DNA of 24,615 bases from Chrysochromulina tobinii (Eukaryota > Haptophyta > Prymnesiales > Chrysochromulinaceae), in the NCBI GenBank assembly GCA_001275005.1, contig JWZX01003211.1, positions 1 to 24,615 on the forward strand, given 5' to 3'. This document shows positions 7,479 through 15,247 of the stretch, piece by piece. The notes under the pieces were generated by a model. It was given only the letters and a program-made list of their open reading frames with translations, had not been told where the DNA came from and did no database searches. The first letter of the stretch is position 1; each line of letters starts with the position of its first letter. A program made the position numbers and the translations under genes.

Positions 7479-9050
7479 CTACCGAGACGATTTGGCCGAG
7501 AGCTCTCGCCCGATGCGGACGGTCGCGTCCACCAGAAGCCTGATGTCCTCCGTGCGGGTGCGATGGTTGGTGAGGTTGACCCGGATGGCAGTGTGCCCTT
7601 GGATCTTCGTTGTCGAGGGCGCCGCGATGCCCTGCTCCTGCAGCTCGAGGACAATCTCGTCGTTGAGGCTGGCGAGCGCCTCGAGGGATAGCGCCGTGTT
7701 GGGCGGTACGTACCGAAAGCACACGATCTGCAGTGTGACCGGCGCGACGCGCGAGAGCTCGGGGGAGGCGTCGACGAGCTCGGCGAGATACTTCGCCTGG
7801 GCGAGATTCGCCGAGATTGCCGCGCCCAGCTTCTGCGTGCCGTGCTCAAGGAAGTGTGCCCAGACCTTGAGGGCGCGGAAGCCCCGCGAGAGCTCGATGC
7901 CGTAGTCGCACGGCCACCAGTCGCCCGCGCCGAGACCACGCGTCTTGGGCGACAGGTAGTCGGGCCGCTCATGGAAGGCTTCGAGGTGATCACCAGGATC
8001 ACGCACCAGGATGCACCCGGCCTCATACCCGACATGTAGCCACTTGTGGAAGTCGAAGGCCACCGACGAGGCGCGCTCCAGGCCCGCCAGGAGCGGCTTC
8101 GCCACCGGGCTGAGGACAGCCACTGCGCCGAAGGCGCCATCCACGTGGAACCAAAGCTTCTGGGCAGTAGCGAGGTCAGCCAACGCATTCAGGTCGTCGA
8201 CGGCGCCTACGTTGACCGAGCCCGCCGTGCCGACAAGCACAAAGGGGCGCCTTCCGGCGCGCCGATCCTCCTCAATCATCGCGGCAAGCTTCGTCACATC
8301 CATCATGTACTGATCGGTAACGGGTACCATTCGCAACGAGTCGGAGCCAAGGCCAAGCACGTCGAAGGCTCGCTTGACGCACGAGTGCGTGCCCTCGGCC
8401 GCGTAGCCGACGAGCGCGCCATGCCCGTTGGCCGAGCACAGGCCGTACTTGCGGCTCGCGGCGAAGCCCAACGCCCGGTCACGCGCCGTTTTGAGCGCAA
8501 GGATCGTTGCGAGGCTCGTGCCGCTCACGAGCAGGCCACCCGCCTCTGGAGGGAAACCGAGCATCTCGCGGCACCACGACAGTACCTGGCGCTCGACGTA
8601 GATGGCCGCATGATCGCGCCCGCCCGCGTTCACGTTCATGGCGGAGCCGACCATCTCCGCTAGCACGCCGCCCGGGCAGCCTGAGCCTTGGACCCATCCG
8701 AAGAAGCGAGGATGTGTGTTGCCTGAGCCATAGGGAAGCAGAGATTGCAAGCGGCCGCGGAGCTCGTCGTGCGAGATGCCAGACGTTGGGATTGGCACTT
8801 TAAGCATGCTCTTGAACTCATCGGGCACCGGGTTCCAAACACGACCCTCGTTTGCGGATTTCATCTTATCGATGGCAGCATCAAGCAGCGCATGCGCGTT
8901 TGCGCGCATGTCGTCCCAATTTGTGGGATCCAGCGTGGTGGGCGACGAGTCTTCGGACGCGTTGCAACGTTGGTGGTAGATCCTCCGGTATAAGAGGCGA
9001 AGGGCAGCGATGAGGGGCACGACAGCAAGGCCGACTGCCGCGCGCGACAT
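7479..9050 (-). CDS. Group II PLP-dependent decarboxylase with N-terminal membrane anchor (523 aa)
   Basis: A complete intronless gene of the aromatic-L-amino-acid/glutamate decarboxylase fold. Residues 5-20 are hydrophobic followed by LLYRRIY, suggesting a signal anchor, so the enzyme may sit on a membrane facing the cytosol or lumen. Family landmarks in order: HPRFFGWV (113-120), a GGRDHAAIYVERQVLSW region, LLVSGTSLATILAL (173-186), FHVDGAFGA (301-309) with the PLP-ring Asp304, and FDFHKWLHV with Lys336 expected to form the Schiff base. Length fits the family. The substrate (aromatic amino acid, glutamate, aspartate or other) cannot be assigned from motifs. It starts 112 bp after the stop of the aldo/keto reductase gene on the same strand; TGTACAT lies at 9119-9125. 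Its 3' end converges on the LRR gene. Confidence 0.95.
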   Translation of the reverse strand: MSRAAVGLAVVPLIAALRLLYRRIYHQRCNASEDSSPTTLDPTNWDDMRANAHALLDAAIDKMKSANEGRVWNPVPDEFKSMLKVPIPTSGISHDELRGRLQSLLPYGSGNTHPRFFGWVQGSGCPGGVLAEMVGSAMNVNAGGRDHAAIYVERQVLSWCREMLGFPPEAGGLLVSGTSLATILALKTARDRALGFAASRKYGLCSANGHGALVGYAAEGTHSCVKRAFDVLGLGSDSLRMVPVTDQYMMDVTKLAAMIEEDRRAGRRPFVLVGTAGSVNVGAVDDLNALADLATAQKLWFHVDGAFGAVAVLSPVAKPLLAGLERASSVAFDFHKWLHVGYEAGCILVRDPGDHLEAFHERPDYLSPKTRGLGAGDWWPCDYGIELSRGFRALKVWAHFLEHGTQKLGAAISANLAQAKYLAELVDASPELSRVAPVTLQIVCFRYVPPNTALSLEALASLNDEIVLELQEQGIAAPSTTKIQGHTAIRVNLTNHRTRTEDIRLLVDATVRIGRELSAKSSR

Positions 9051-9162
9051 TCCTGGGGCACGGATAGGAACAGTCGAGCGACGTCATTCACGTGAACACA
9101 AGACAGCCAGTCTACACTTGTACATCCGAAACACCACAGGGCCTCGCCGTCCGCCACACCGC

Positions 9163-10237
9163 TCACTCCGTGCAGCCCCAAGAGCATCGGCCGCCCGCCT
9201 CGCCCTTTGGCTCCGTCAAGCCGTCAAGCGCCGCGCGATCGCCGAGCGAGAGACTCCAGCCGTCTAAGATTGCAAGATCCTGGTCGAGGTGGTCCTGCGA
9301 GCCTGTCTCCACCACCAAGCTCGGCACGCGATCGAGGACCCACAAAAGGCCCACCTGCGCGGCGCTCTTGTTGTGCTCCGTACCAACCTGTGCGCACACA
9401 GTGCAGTTGGTGGCCACGTCGCCACCAGCCAGCGGCTCGTACGCCTGTACGACTATGCCGTGAGCTGCATTGTACGACATGAGCTTGCCGGGATCGGGAC
9501 CCATGCCGACGTGGAGCTGAAGCTGGTTGGTCGCCGGTACCGGCCCAACGGACATTTTGGCGAGGCACTCGAGGCAGGAGATGCAGAAGTTGGACACTCC
9601 AATCGCCCGAGTCTTATTGGCCGCCAAGGCCGCAGCGTAGGCTCGCCACTGCGCAGCGTTGAGCGGGCAAGAAAAGTCAGAGCACGGGCCCTCATGTCCG
9701 AAGGCCTCGGACGGACCGTGCAGCATGATCAAGTCCACGTACGTGACACCAAGGTCGTGCAGCACAGAGTCAATCTCCAGGGTCGTCAAGTTATAGCACC
9801 CGTCCGGATCAGTTACGTTCCGGACGGGTGGCGATGCGTGGAAGCACGGCGACGTCATAGCGGAGATGAACACATTGGCGCGCGGATACTGCGCGATCGC
9901 GCGGCCGATTTCTGGCAGATTGTAGTAGTCGAACGCCGTGTGGACGTGCGTGAGCCCTGCTGCAAAATTGCGCAGGACCTGTTCAGTCCCGTCGAGGCCC
10001 TTGAGGCCGCCTAATTTTGCAGCAGGGGAACATTACGCTCAGCATTGTGCAACATTACGCAGGGGAACATTACTGCAAATTACGCTCAGCACAGAGGCAT
10101 CAGCACGGCTCACCTGTGCCTCCGGCCATGACTGGCATCAGCACGACACTACCGGGCGCGACGCCATTCACCAGACGAACAGTGGGCACGTCGACCACTG
10201 CTCGAGTCAGAGCCGTGAGGAGGAAAATCACGAGCAT
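9163..10237 (-). CDS. Secreted aldo/keto reductase family protein, two exons (323 aa)
   Basis: Exon 1 is 10237-10114 and exon 2 is 10010-9163. The junction (GGCACAG|GTGAG ... AAAATTAG|GCGGCC) restores the AKR N-terminus as GGTGGLKG in frame; without it the reductase would lack its first strand. MLVIFLLTALTRA is a short signal peptide, so the protein probably enters the secretory route. Core motifs: VHTAFDYYN (64-72), DLIMLHGPSE with His139, AIGVSNFC, a NQLQLHV strand and VVQAYEPLAGG. Of the usual Asp-Tyr-Lys-His tetrad, Tyr70 and His139 are present, but the Asp position aligns with His65 and the Lys position with Met93. Either this subfamily works differently or it has lost redox activity. 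Substrate unknown. The decarboxylase gene follows 112 bp downstream. Confidence 0.88.
9956..10026. repeat. 14-bp perfect inverted repeat spanning the 3' splice site
   Basis: CCTGCTGCAAAATT (9956-9969) and AATTTTGCAGCAGG (10013-10026) are exact reverse complements with 43 bp between. On the minus-strand transcript one arm ends directly before the acceptor AG and the other lies in exon 2, so the acceptor would sit at the edge of the loop. Confidence 0.9.
10011..10113 (-). other. Intron of the aldo/keto reductase gene (103 bp)
   Basis: The donor is GTGAG and the acceptor TTAG on the minus strand, phase 1. It is internally repetitive: GTAATGTTCCCCTGC occurs twice 37 nt apart, and TGCTGAGCGTAAT twice 47 nt apart. 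Its last bases before the acceptor form one arm of a 14-bp inverted repeat with exon 2. Confidence 0.85.
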
Positions 10238-10827
10238 TCGAGCGCCTTTTTCTGAGCAGAGGATAGCAGAGGGACTCTTTGGCCCGTTCCCCCCCATTTC
10301 CGTCAGGGAATCCATGCGCGATCCGGTGTCCTTGGTTTCGTTAGTTATGAACCTAAAGGGTGTGCGTTATGAACCAGGCTGTAAACGACTGTGCGACAAC
10401 GTCCAGCGAAGTCGAACAATCTGTTTCTCAGGAAACATATACAAATAATTTGCAGGTTAAGATACGTGCGGCCACATCAGGCAGGGTCACCGCTTCCCAT
10501 CCGAACAGCGAAGTTAAGCTGCCTCGAGTATCGGTAGTACTGCGGTGGGGGACCACGCGGGAAGGCGATATGCTGCACGTTTTGTTGGGTTTTTTGCGAA
10601 GAAAAGGTAGAAACGAAAAGTGCTGACGAATCTAAACGAGAGAGAGTGGAGACGACAGACCGCAGACCAAATCCGACAGTCGCATGCGGCGCTACTTCCT
10701 CGGAACATTGTACATTCCCGAACAATGCTCGGGAGCTCTCCGATCGCGCTGGGGCGTATCCGTGTCCCGGAGTTTGCTTCTGCGCTGCCTCGGGAGTTGC
10801 GAGGGCGGAGCGCCCCGGACCTCGCGG
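10238..10827. other. Intergenic region, no gene supported
   Basis: This 590-bp gap lies upstream of the aldo/keto reductase start and downstream of the NT-C2-like gene's stop. Small overlapping frames show no protein family signal. TGTACA occurs at about 10710, some 470 bp from the reductase start and so less likely to be promoter-proximal. Nothing else stands out. Confidence 0.6.
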
Positions 10828-12108
10828 TTATCGCCCATCAGCACCAGTCCGCCCCCCATTCTTATCCCTGCCGAAGGAGAACGTTCGCACCATGAGGCTT
10901 TTCGCCTTTTGTTGGGAAGCAGGGGTTACCTCGGTTATCGCTGGTTTGCTCCGTGCGCTCGATGGCGCGGCGGTGGTACTGCTCCCACCAGCGTTGGTCT
11001 GCTGGGCGTGCGTCTGGGCGTGTGTGGACCCATTTCTGCTGTCGCTGTCGCTGATCAAGGGCAAGGGCTTCGTGTTGTCCTTCCGGAGCGCGTCGAGGAT
11101 GTTCCGCCGTTCGTTGGCTTTCACGGCTGCCTTCACAGCATCGTCCCGTTGGCTCGTCACCTTGTCGAGCTCGACCTCGAGCTGGCGGATGACCGACTGG
11201 TAGGAGGTCGCCAGCTGCTCCTCGTTGACCGCGGCCTCGCGCTTGAGCTTCGTCACCTCAACCTCGAGCTCTGCCACGCGCTCGAGTAGTTCCTTTTTAG
11301 GGGCGTCGGAGGATTTGAGTATGGATTTCAGCCTGAGGTTCTCCTCGGACAGGCGCTGCTTGTCGACGATGAGGTCACCCAGGTCTCGATGGAGCTTCTC
11401 GATGGTTAAAGCATCCTGCTTCGAGCGCTCGAGCTCGTAAACCTCCTGCCAGCGCGCCTCCATGCTGTTCGCAACCTGCTGGTGCTCACTCGGCGGCGCG
11501 AACGCGGGCGCCTCGGCGGCCTCGGCGATGGCATCGTCGAGGTCGCGATGGTTGACCTGCTCGGACGCGTTCGAAACGCCGTCGCTGCCCGCATACGAGC
11601 AGCCGTCATCCGTGCTGCCGCCGCTCGAGCTGAGCATCCGGCTGCACAGCGCAAAGGACATCGAGCCGAGGCCGCTAGTCAGCGGCACCTCGAGGCGCGT
11701 GCGGAGCACTGGCTGGGACGCGCTAGCCGCGTGCGTCGACAGCTCAAACGTGACCGTGCACAGAAGCGCCTCCTCCTCCTCCGCGTCCGCATCGAACAGC
11801 TTGAACTCGGAGGTCTTACTGCCCCAACGGCCAGCCTCGTCACTGCCAGTTCGGAAGAGCGTGGCCGGCAGCACGAGGTCGGAGCCGAGGAGCGGAGCCG
11901 TCCGCGACAGCTCGCCCGTCACCGAGTTGAGCTTCTCGACAACGCGTCCTTTCTTACTGCTCACGCTGCGTGGGCCGCGCTCCCAGGTCAGCGAGACGTT
12001 ATCGACGGCAACCGCGACACTCGAGCTGCTATTGAGGTGCACACGCACATCGGATAGTTCGAATTTGAACTTGAAGGGGCGCGCGCCTTTGCCGTGGAAG
12101 AGCGGCAT
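10828..12108 (-). CDS. Probable NT-C2 domain plus coiled-coil protein (426 aa)
   Basis: The frame is open to 12264, but the ATG at 12108 immediately precedes PLFHGKGARPFKFKFELSD, a sensible start for the domain; the upstream 52 residues would lie in the promoter shared with ERO1. Residues about 10-160 resemble the N-terminal C2 (EEIG1/EHBP1-type) fold: a first strand FKFKFELSDVRVHL, VSLTWERGPRSVSSKKG, and strands ending with LLCTVTFEL. An acidic low-complexity linker follows. Residues about 215-345 are a long charged coiled coil (SEENLRLKSILKSS, LLERVAELEVEVTKLKREA, VIRQLEVELDKV). The tail is Ser/Thr-rich and basic (KSLMVRTFSFGRDKNGG). NT-C2 proteins usually link membranes to cytoskeleton or organelle positioning; that role is inference. 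It is divergent from ERO1. Confidence 0.68.
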   Translation of the reverse strand: MPLFHGKGARPFKFKFELSDVRVHLNSSSSVAVAVDNVSLTWERGPRSVSSKKGRVVEKLNSVTGELSRTAPLLGSDLVLPATLFRTGSDEAGRWGSKTSEFKLFDADAEEEEALLCTVTFELSTHAASASQPVLRTRLEVPLTSGLGSMSFALCSRMLSSSGGSTDDGCSYAGSDGVSNASEQVNHRDLDDAIAEAAEAPAFAPPSEHQQVANSMEARWQEVYELERSKQDALTIEKLHRDLGDLIVDKQRLSEENLRLKSILKSSDAPKKELLERVAELEVEVTKLKREAAVNEEQLATSYQSVIRQLEVELDKVTSQRDDAVKAAVKANERRNILDALRKDNTKPLPLISDSDSRNGSTHAQTHAQQTNAGGSSTTAAPSSARSKPAITEVTPASQQKAKSLMVRTFSFGRDKNGGRTGADGR

Positions 12109-12307
12109 GTCGGAGTGAGAGAAGGGCGCCTGCCAAGCGTGACGATGAACTTGACAAGAGCGGATTCGCGAACGCCCGCGGAGGCGCTCCTGCCGGCACC
12201 ATATGTACATGTACATTAGGGCTCCCCATCCGCTTAGGATCTGGCCGTAGTTCATCTGTCGCATTTAGTTCGGCGATGGAGTCCGCACGTCCACAGTCTA
12301 TCGCGGA
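12109..12307. promoter_or_regulatory. Divergent promoter between NT-C2-like gene and ERO1
   Basis: The start codons are 199 bp apart. Near the midpoint is ATGTACATGTACATT (12203-12217), two overlapping TGTACA palindromes, about 95 bp from the minus-strand start and 91 bp from the plus-strand start. The symmetric placement suits a shared bidirectional element. Confidence 0.55.
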
Positions 12308-13573
12308 ATGCTTCGTGGCAGATTGGTGCTGCTCGTCTGCTTGCCGCTAACAGCTTCGCTGCATCATCCGCAGCGCTCGCCGCAGCCATCGTCCCTCGTT
12401 CGCCGCAGCTTGGTCCTCCGTGCTCCGTCAATGCGCATGGATGACGAGGTGACGGAAGTGGATGAGTCCACTGGCGCCTGGCCAGCGCGCACAACCTGGG
12501 AGACCGCGCAGATGCCGACGTTCAAGTATCGGCGCGACTTTTTCCCCACTCTCTTCACCGGCATGTCGGTGTGCCGCGAGCACAACCACCAGGTCGTGCC
12601 ACTCCTGCAGCAGCTCCAGGAGTTCGACTTCTTTTCGTACTTTGCCTTTGACCTGCTGGCGTCGTGCTCGTACATGCCCACCTCCGAGAACCCGTGCGAG
12701 CTCGACCGGTGCGAGGTGGAGCCGGCGGAGGATGTGCCCGAGGCTCTCCGCGCGCGCGATCTGTCCGAGTCCGAGTTTGCCCTCGACTGCTGGGCTCGCA
12801 AGGACATGCCGTCCGATTTCACCGAGTACTACGACCTGCGCGTCGCCACTGAACGGAACACCGGGTACGACGGCAGGCGCATCTGGCGGTTCATCCACCA
12901 GAAGATCTGCTTCCAGGAGAACCTCGAGCTCCTCGAGAGCGGCTGGAAGCGCGACTTCAATCGCGCCGTCTCGGGCATGCATGCGGCGGTGGACTGTCAG
13001 ATCCTCAACGACATCGGCCTGACCTCGGAGGGGCGCGTGGAGTACCAGCGGCGGCTGCGCGACGAACCTGACTCGATCGCCAACCTGTACTTTGCGTACA
13101 TGCTCACGCTCTGCGCCATCCGCGACTGTCGTGAGCGTCTCGACAAGTGCCGGTACCTCGGCGAAGGGGGCGAGGTGCTGCCAGTGATGCGGGCCCTCAC
13201 CGCCTCGGCCCTCGTCAATGATGAGGCCGTGCAGGCGGCGGCGCGGAACCTGCGCGACCACGCGCAGTTGCCTACGGCGGCAGTGTGGAAGGCGCGGCTG
13301 CGCACGCGTGACCTCACAGCCATCATGAATTGCGTGCAGTGCAACCTATGCCGGCTGCACGGGAAGGTGATGGCTCTTGGACTGGGCGCGACGATGCAGG
13401 TGCTCCTCGGCGACGACGGGCGCGGCGGAGACCCTCTCGCACTCGATCGCGCGCAGGTGGGTGCGCTCGTCGCAACGGCCGCCAAGTTTGGTAACGCGTG
13501 CCAAATCGTCGAGCGCTTTCGCGAATTCGATGGCGACGATATGACCAAGGCCTTCGGGGCCGATGACACTTGA
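12308..13573 (+). CDS. ERO1: Endoplasmic reticulum oxidoreductin 1-type disulfide-generating oxidase (421 aa)
   Basis: ERO1 passes electrons from thiols of protein disulfide isomerase to oxygen through FAD, making disulfides for secretory proteins. Landmarks: shuttle pair Cys130/Cys135 (NPCELDRCEV), DLRVATERNTGYDGRRIWRF for FAD binding, SGMHAAVDCQIL with the conserved Ser and His, and the active CxxCxxC motif Cys342/345/348 in MNCVQCNLCRLHGKVMALGLG. The N-terminus has a signal peptide (about 1-17) followed by a Ser/Arg/Pro-rich stretch with LVLRAPSMRM at 35-44, which looks like a transit peptide. The protein is shorter than human ERO1; the partner of the usual regulatory cysteine after the shuttle pair appears to be Ala140. 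There is no C-terminal KDEL. A single exon, divergent from the NT-C2-like gene and convergent with the YbaB gene. Confidence 0.95.
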   Translation: MLRGRLVLLVCLPLTASLHHPQRSPQPSSLVRRSLVLRAPSMRMDDEVTEVDESTGAWPARTTWETAQMPTFKYRRDFFPTLFTGMSVCREHNHQVVPLLQQLQEFDFFSYFAFDLLASCSYMPTSENPCELDRCEVEPAEDVPEALRARDLSESEFALDCWARKDMPSDFTEYYDLRVATERNTGYDGRRIWRFIHQKICFQENLELLESGWKRDFNRAVSGMHAAVDCQILNDIGLTSEGRVEYQRRLRDEPDSIANLYFAYMLTLCAIRDCRERLDKCRYLGEGGEVLPVMRALTASALVNDEAVQAAARNLRDHAQLPTAAVWKARLRTRDLTAIMNCVQCNLCRLHGKVMALGLGATMQVLLGDDGRGGDPLALDRAQVGALVATAAKFGNACQIVERFREFDGDDMTKAFGADDT

Positions 13574-14476
13574 CGAGGACCATGTTCTGCATACGTTTGC
13601 CATGTGCCGTGTGTGGCAGAAGGAATCGACAGGTGGCAGGTCAGACACGCAGAAGTGCCACTGGAGACAGGAGCGGAGTGCGGCGCGGAGCGCGCCGCTC
13701 CGCCACCCGACGGTACGAACCGCGACGAGTCGGCGCACGGGCCCAGCATCGCTCTGTCACCCGGGCACAGATGACAACTCAGAGAGTTGCCGACGTTCGG
13801 TTTGCCGGTTGCGCGAGCTCAAGAAACAAAGAATGCGCCGTCCCCGCCCGCGGCTGGAGCGGTCACTGGTGGAGGTTACTCGACTATCATGCACATGCAT
13901 GCGCTGCGTGGCAGTCTGCACGACTCTCACCGCCACCCTGGCGCCCACGGAGCAGCAGACGGGCCTGCTCGAGGCTGTCGTCACCGTGTAAGTTTATCGT
14001 CGAGTTTAGGCTTGATCTCTCTCGTCTCGAAAAATGTTCCGCGATGGCGGGGGCCTTAAAATCGTAACCCGCGGTGTGGGCGTAGCCGGCTAACGAGCCG
14101 GCGCGGGCGGCGGGGCCGCGCCGGGTCGAGGGAACGCGACCGCCGGTTCGGCCGCTTTGGCGGCCCCCTCGGCAGACTCTTCACAATGAAAGATGAAGCG
14201 CGTCTGAGAGTGTTAAACTCTGGTCTCGGAGCATGGAAACATGTGCATGGCGCTCTGCCGAACCGCCGGCTGCGGGTTGCGGTTGCCGGAGGATGTGGCC
14301 TGTGGTGTTGTGGGGTGCCGTGCCGTGAAGGTGGGCCAGTGGTGGCGTGGTGGATGGAGCGAGCCGCTGTCGCACGAATCATCTACGCGCAGGCAACAGC
14401 GAGCCCTCACATCGTCGAGCTGTACCCCTCCGACAGGCCTTTTGCTGCTCAACACCCATCGACTTTTGTGGCGACA
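13574..14476. other. Intergenic region with several GC-rich hairpins
   Basis: About 900 bp between the 3' ends of ERO1 and the YbaB gene. Overlapping small frames show no family signal. A bulged hairpin lies at 13673-13703 (GCGGAG, TG bulge, CGGCGC pairing with GCGCCGCTCCGC), about 100 bp after the ERO1 stop. A second group at 14085-14165 includes GCCGGCT-AACG-AGCCGGC (14085-14102), CCGGCGCGG/CCGCGCCGG (14098-14106 with 14116-14124) and GGCCGC-TTTG-GCGGCC further right. I found no tRNA in it. Confidence 0.6.
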
Positions 14477-15049
14477 CTATTGTGTCGGCGGAATCGGCAG
14501 ACCGATTTCGGCGTAAAGGGTGGCCATTTGCTCCTGGGCGTACGACACGCTGTTGGTATGCGCCTCCTTGGCAGCGACGCTCACTGCAACCATCAAGGGT
14601 GGGGGGCGCGTGCATGAGGCCCTTTAGCAACGCACACAGAGGCTGGGCGAACACGGAGGTCGTGGCGCATTGGAGAGGGAGCCAACGCAAGCACCTGCTT
14701 CAGAGACTGCCTTAGAGCCCTTTGCGAGCAAGGCCTCGGTAACCTCGACCGAGATGGGCACCTGCGCGCCAGAGATGACAACGGTGCAGCCACCATCCGC
14801 CGAAATGGCCTCAATCTCCGTCTGCGCCAGCTCCTCCTGCAGCGCCTTGACCTTCACGCCAACCTGCTGCGCTTTCTTGATTGTCTCCATCATGTTCAGA
14901 CCGCCTCCTTCACCCCCCTTGCCTCCACCGCCAAAAAGCATGCGTGGCGCGGTGGCTCGGAGTGTGTGCGGGGTTGCTTGATGCATGGGCAGCGTGAGCG
15001 CGGCGCATGCCAGCAGATTGGCGAAGAGCAGACGCGCCGCCTTCGTCAT
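14477..15049 (-). CDS. Plastid-type YbaB/EbfC nucleoid-associated protein, two exons (153 aa)
   Basis: Exon 1 is 15049-14695 and exon 2 is 14583-14477. Joining GAAGCAG|GT ... TTGCAG|TGAGC gives SEAVSVAAKEAHTNSV in frame and ends IGLPIPPTQ, matching the normal C-terminus of the family; without splicing the frame runs into unrelated sequence. The ATG at 15049 begins MTKAARLLFANLLACAALTL, a signal peptide, then HTLRATAPRMLFGGGGKG, typical of a transit peptide cleavage region. The core contains MMETIKKAQQVGVKVKALQE, then EAISADGGCTVVISGAQ and SVEVTEALLAKGS. Family members are small dimeric DNA-binding proteins of bacterial and plastid nucleoids. Plastid location through the secretory route is inferred from the bipartite leader. 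It is divergent from the EF-hand gene at 15248. Confidence 0.92.
14584..14694 (-). other. Intron of the YbaB gene (111 bp)
   Basis: A canonical GT (14694-14693) and AG (14585-14584) on the minus strand, phase 1. The acceptor follows CTTGATGGTTGCAG. Unlike the other three introns in the window it has no long repeat shared with its exon borders; only a tiny AAGCA-GG-TGCTT inverted repeat lies over the donor. Confidence 0.88.
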
Positions 15050-15247
15050 CAGATCGCAGTGTGATCTCCAACCTTTCCCAAATCCGCAAAATGAACAAAA
15101 ATCGCGGGGTGAGAATGAGGAGGAGGTTGCTTTTTGCTTTAACCAAGTCGGCCGGTGGGGGAAACTTAGATCGTAAAAGGGTTCACACTCGGTTCCGTCC
15201 CGACTCCAACTTGTGCAGCCCTCGTTGTATCCCCCGGCGGAATCCAA
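15050..15247. promoter_or_regulatory. Divergent promoter between YbaB and EF-hand genes
   Basis: The two start codons are 198 bp apart on opposite strands, so both promoters must lie here or overlap the 5' ends. The region is less GC-rich than its flanks (AAAATGAACAAAAATCGCGG at 15090). I see no TGTACA palindrome and no clear TATA box. Confidence 0.45.

Noticed and set aside
14040-14170. tRNA gene
   Set aside because: No acceptor stem or T-loop with proper spacing could be built on either strand; stems found are simple hairpins.
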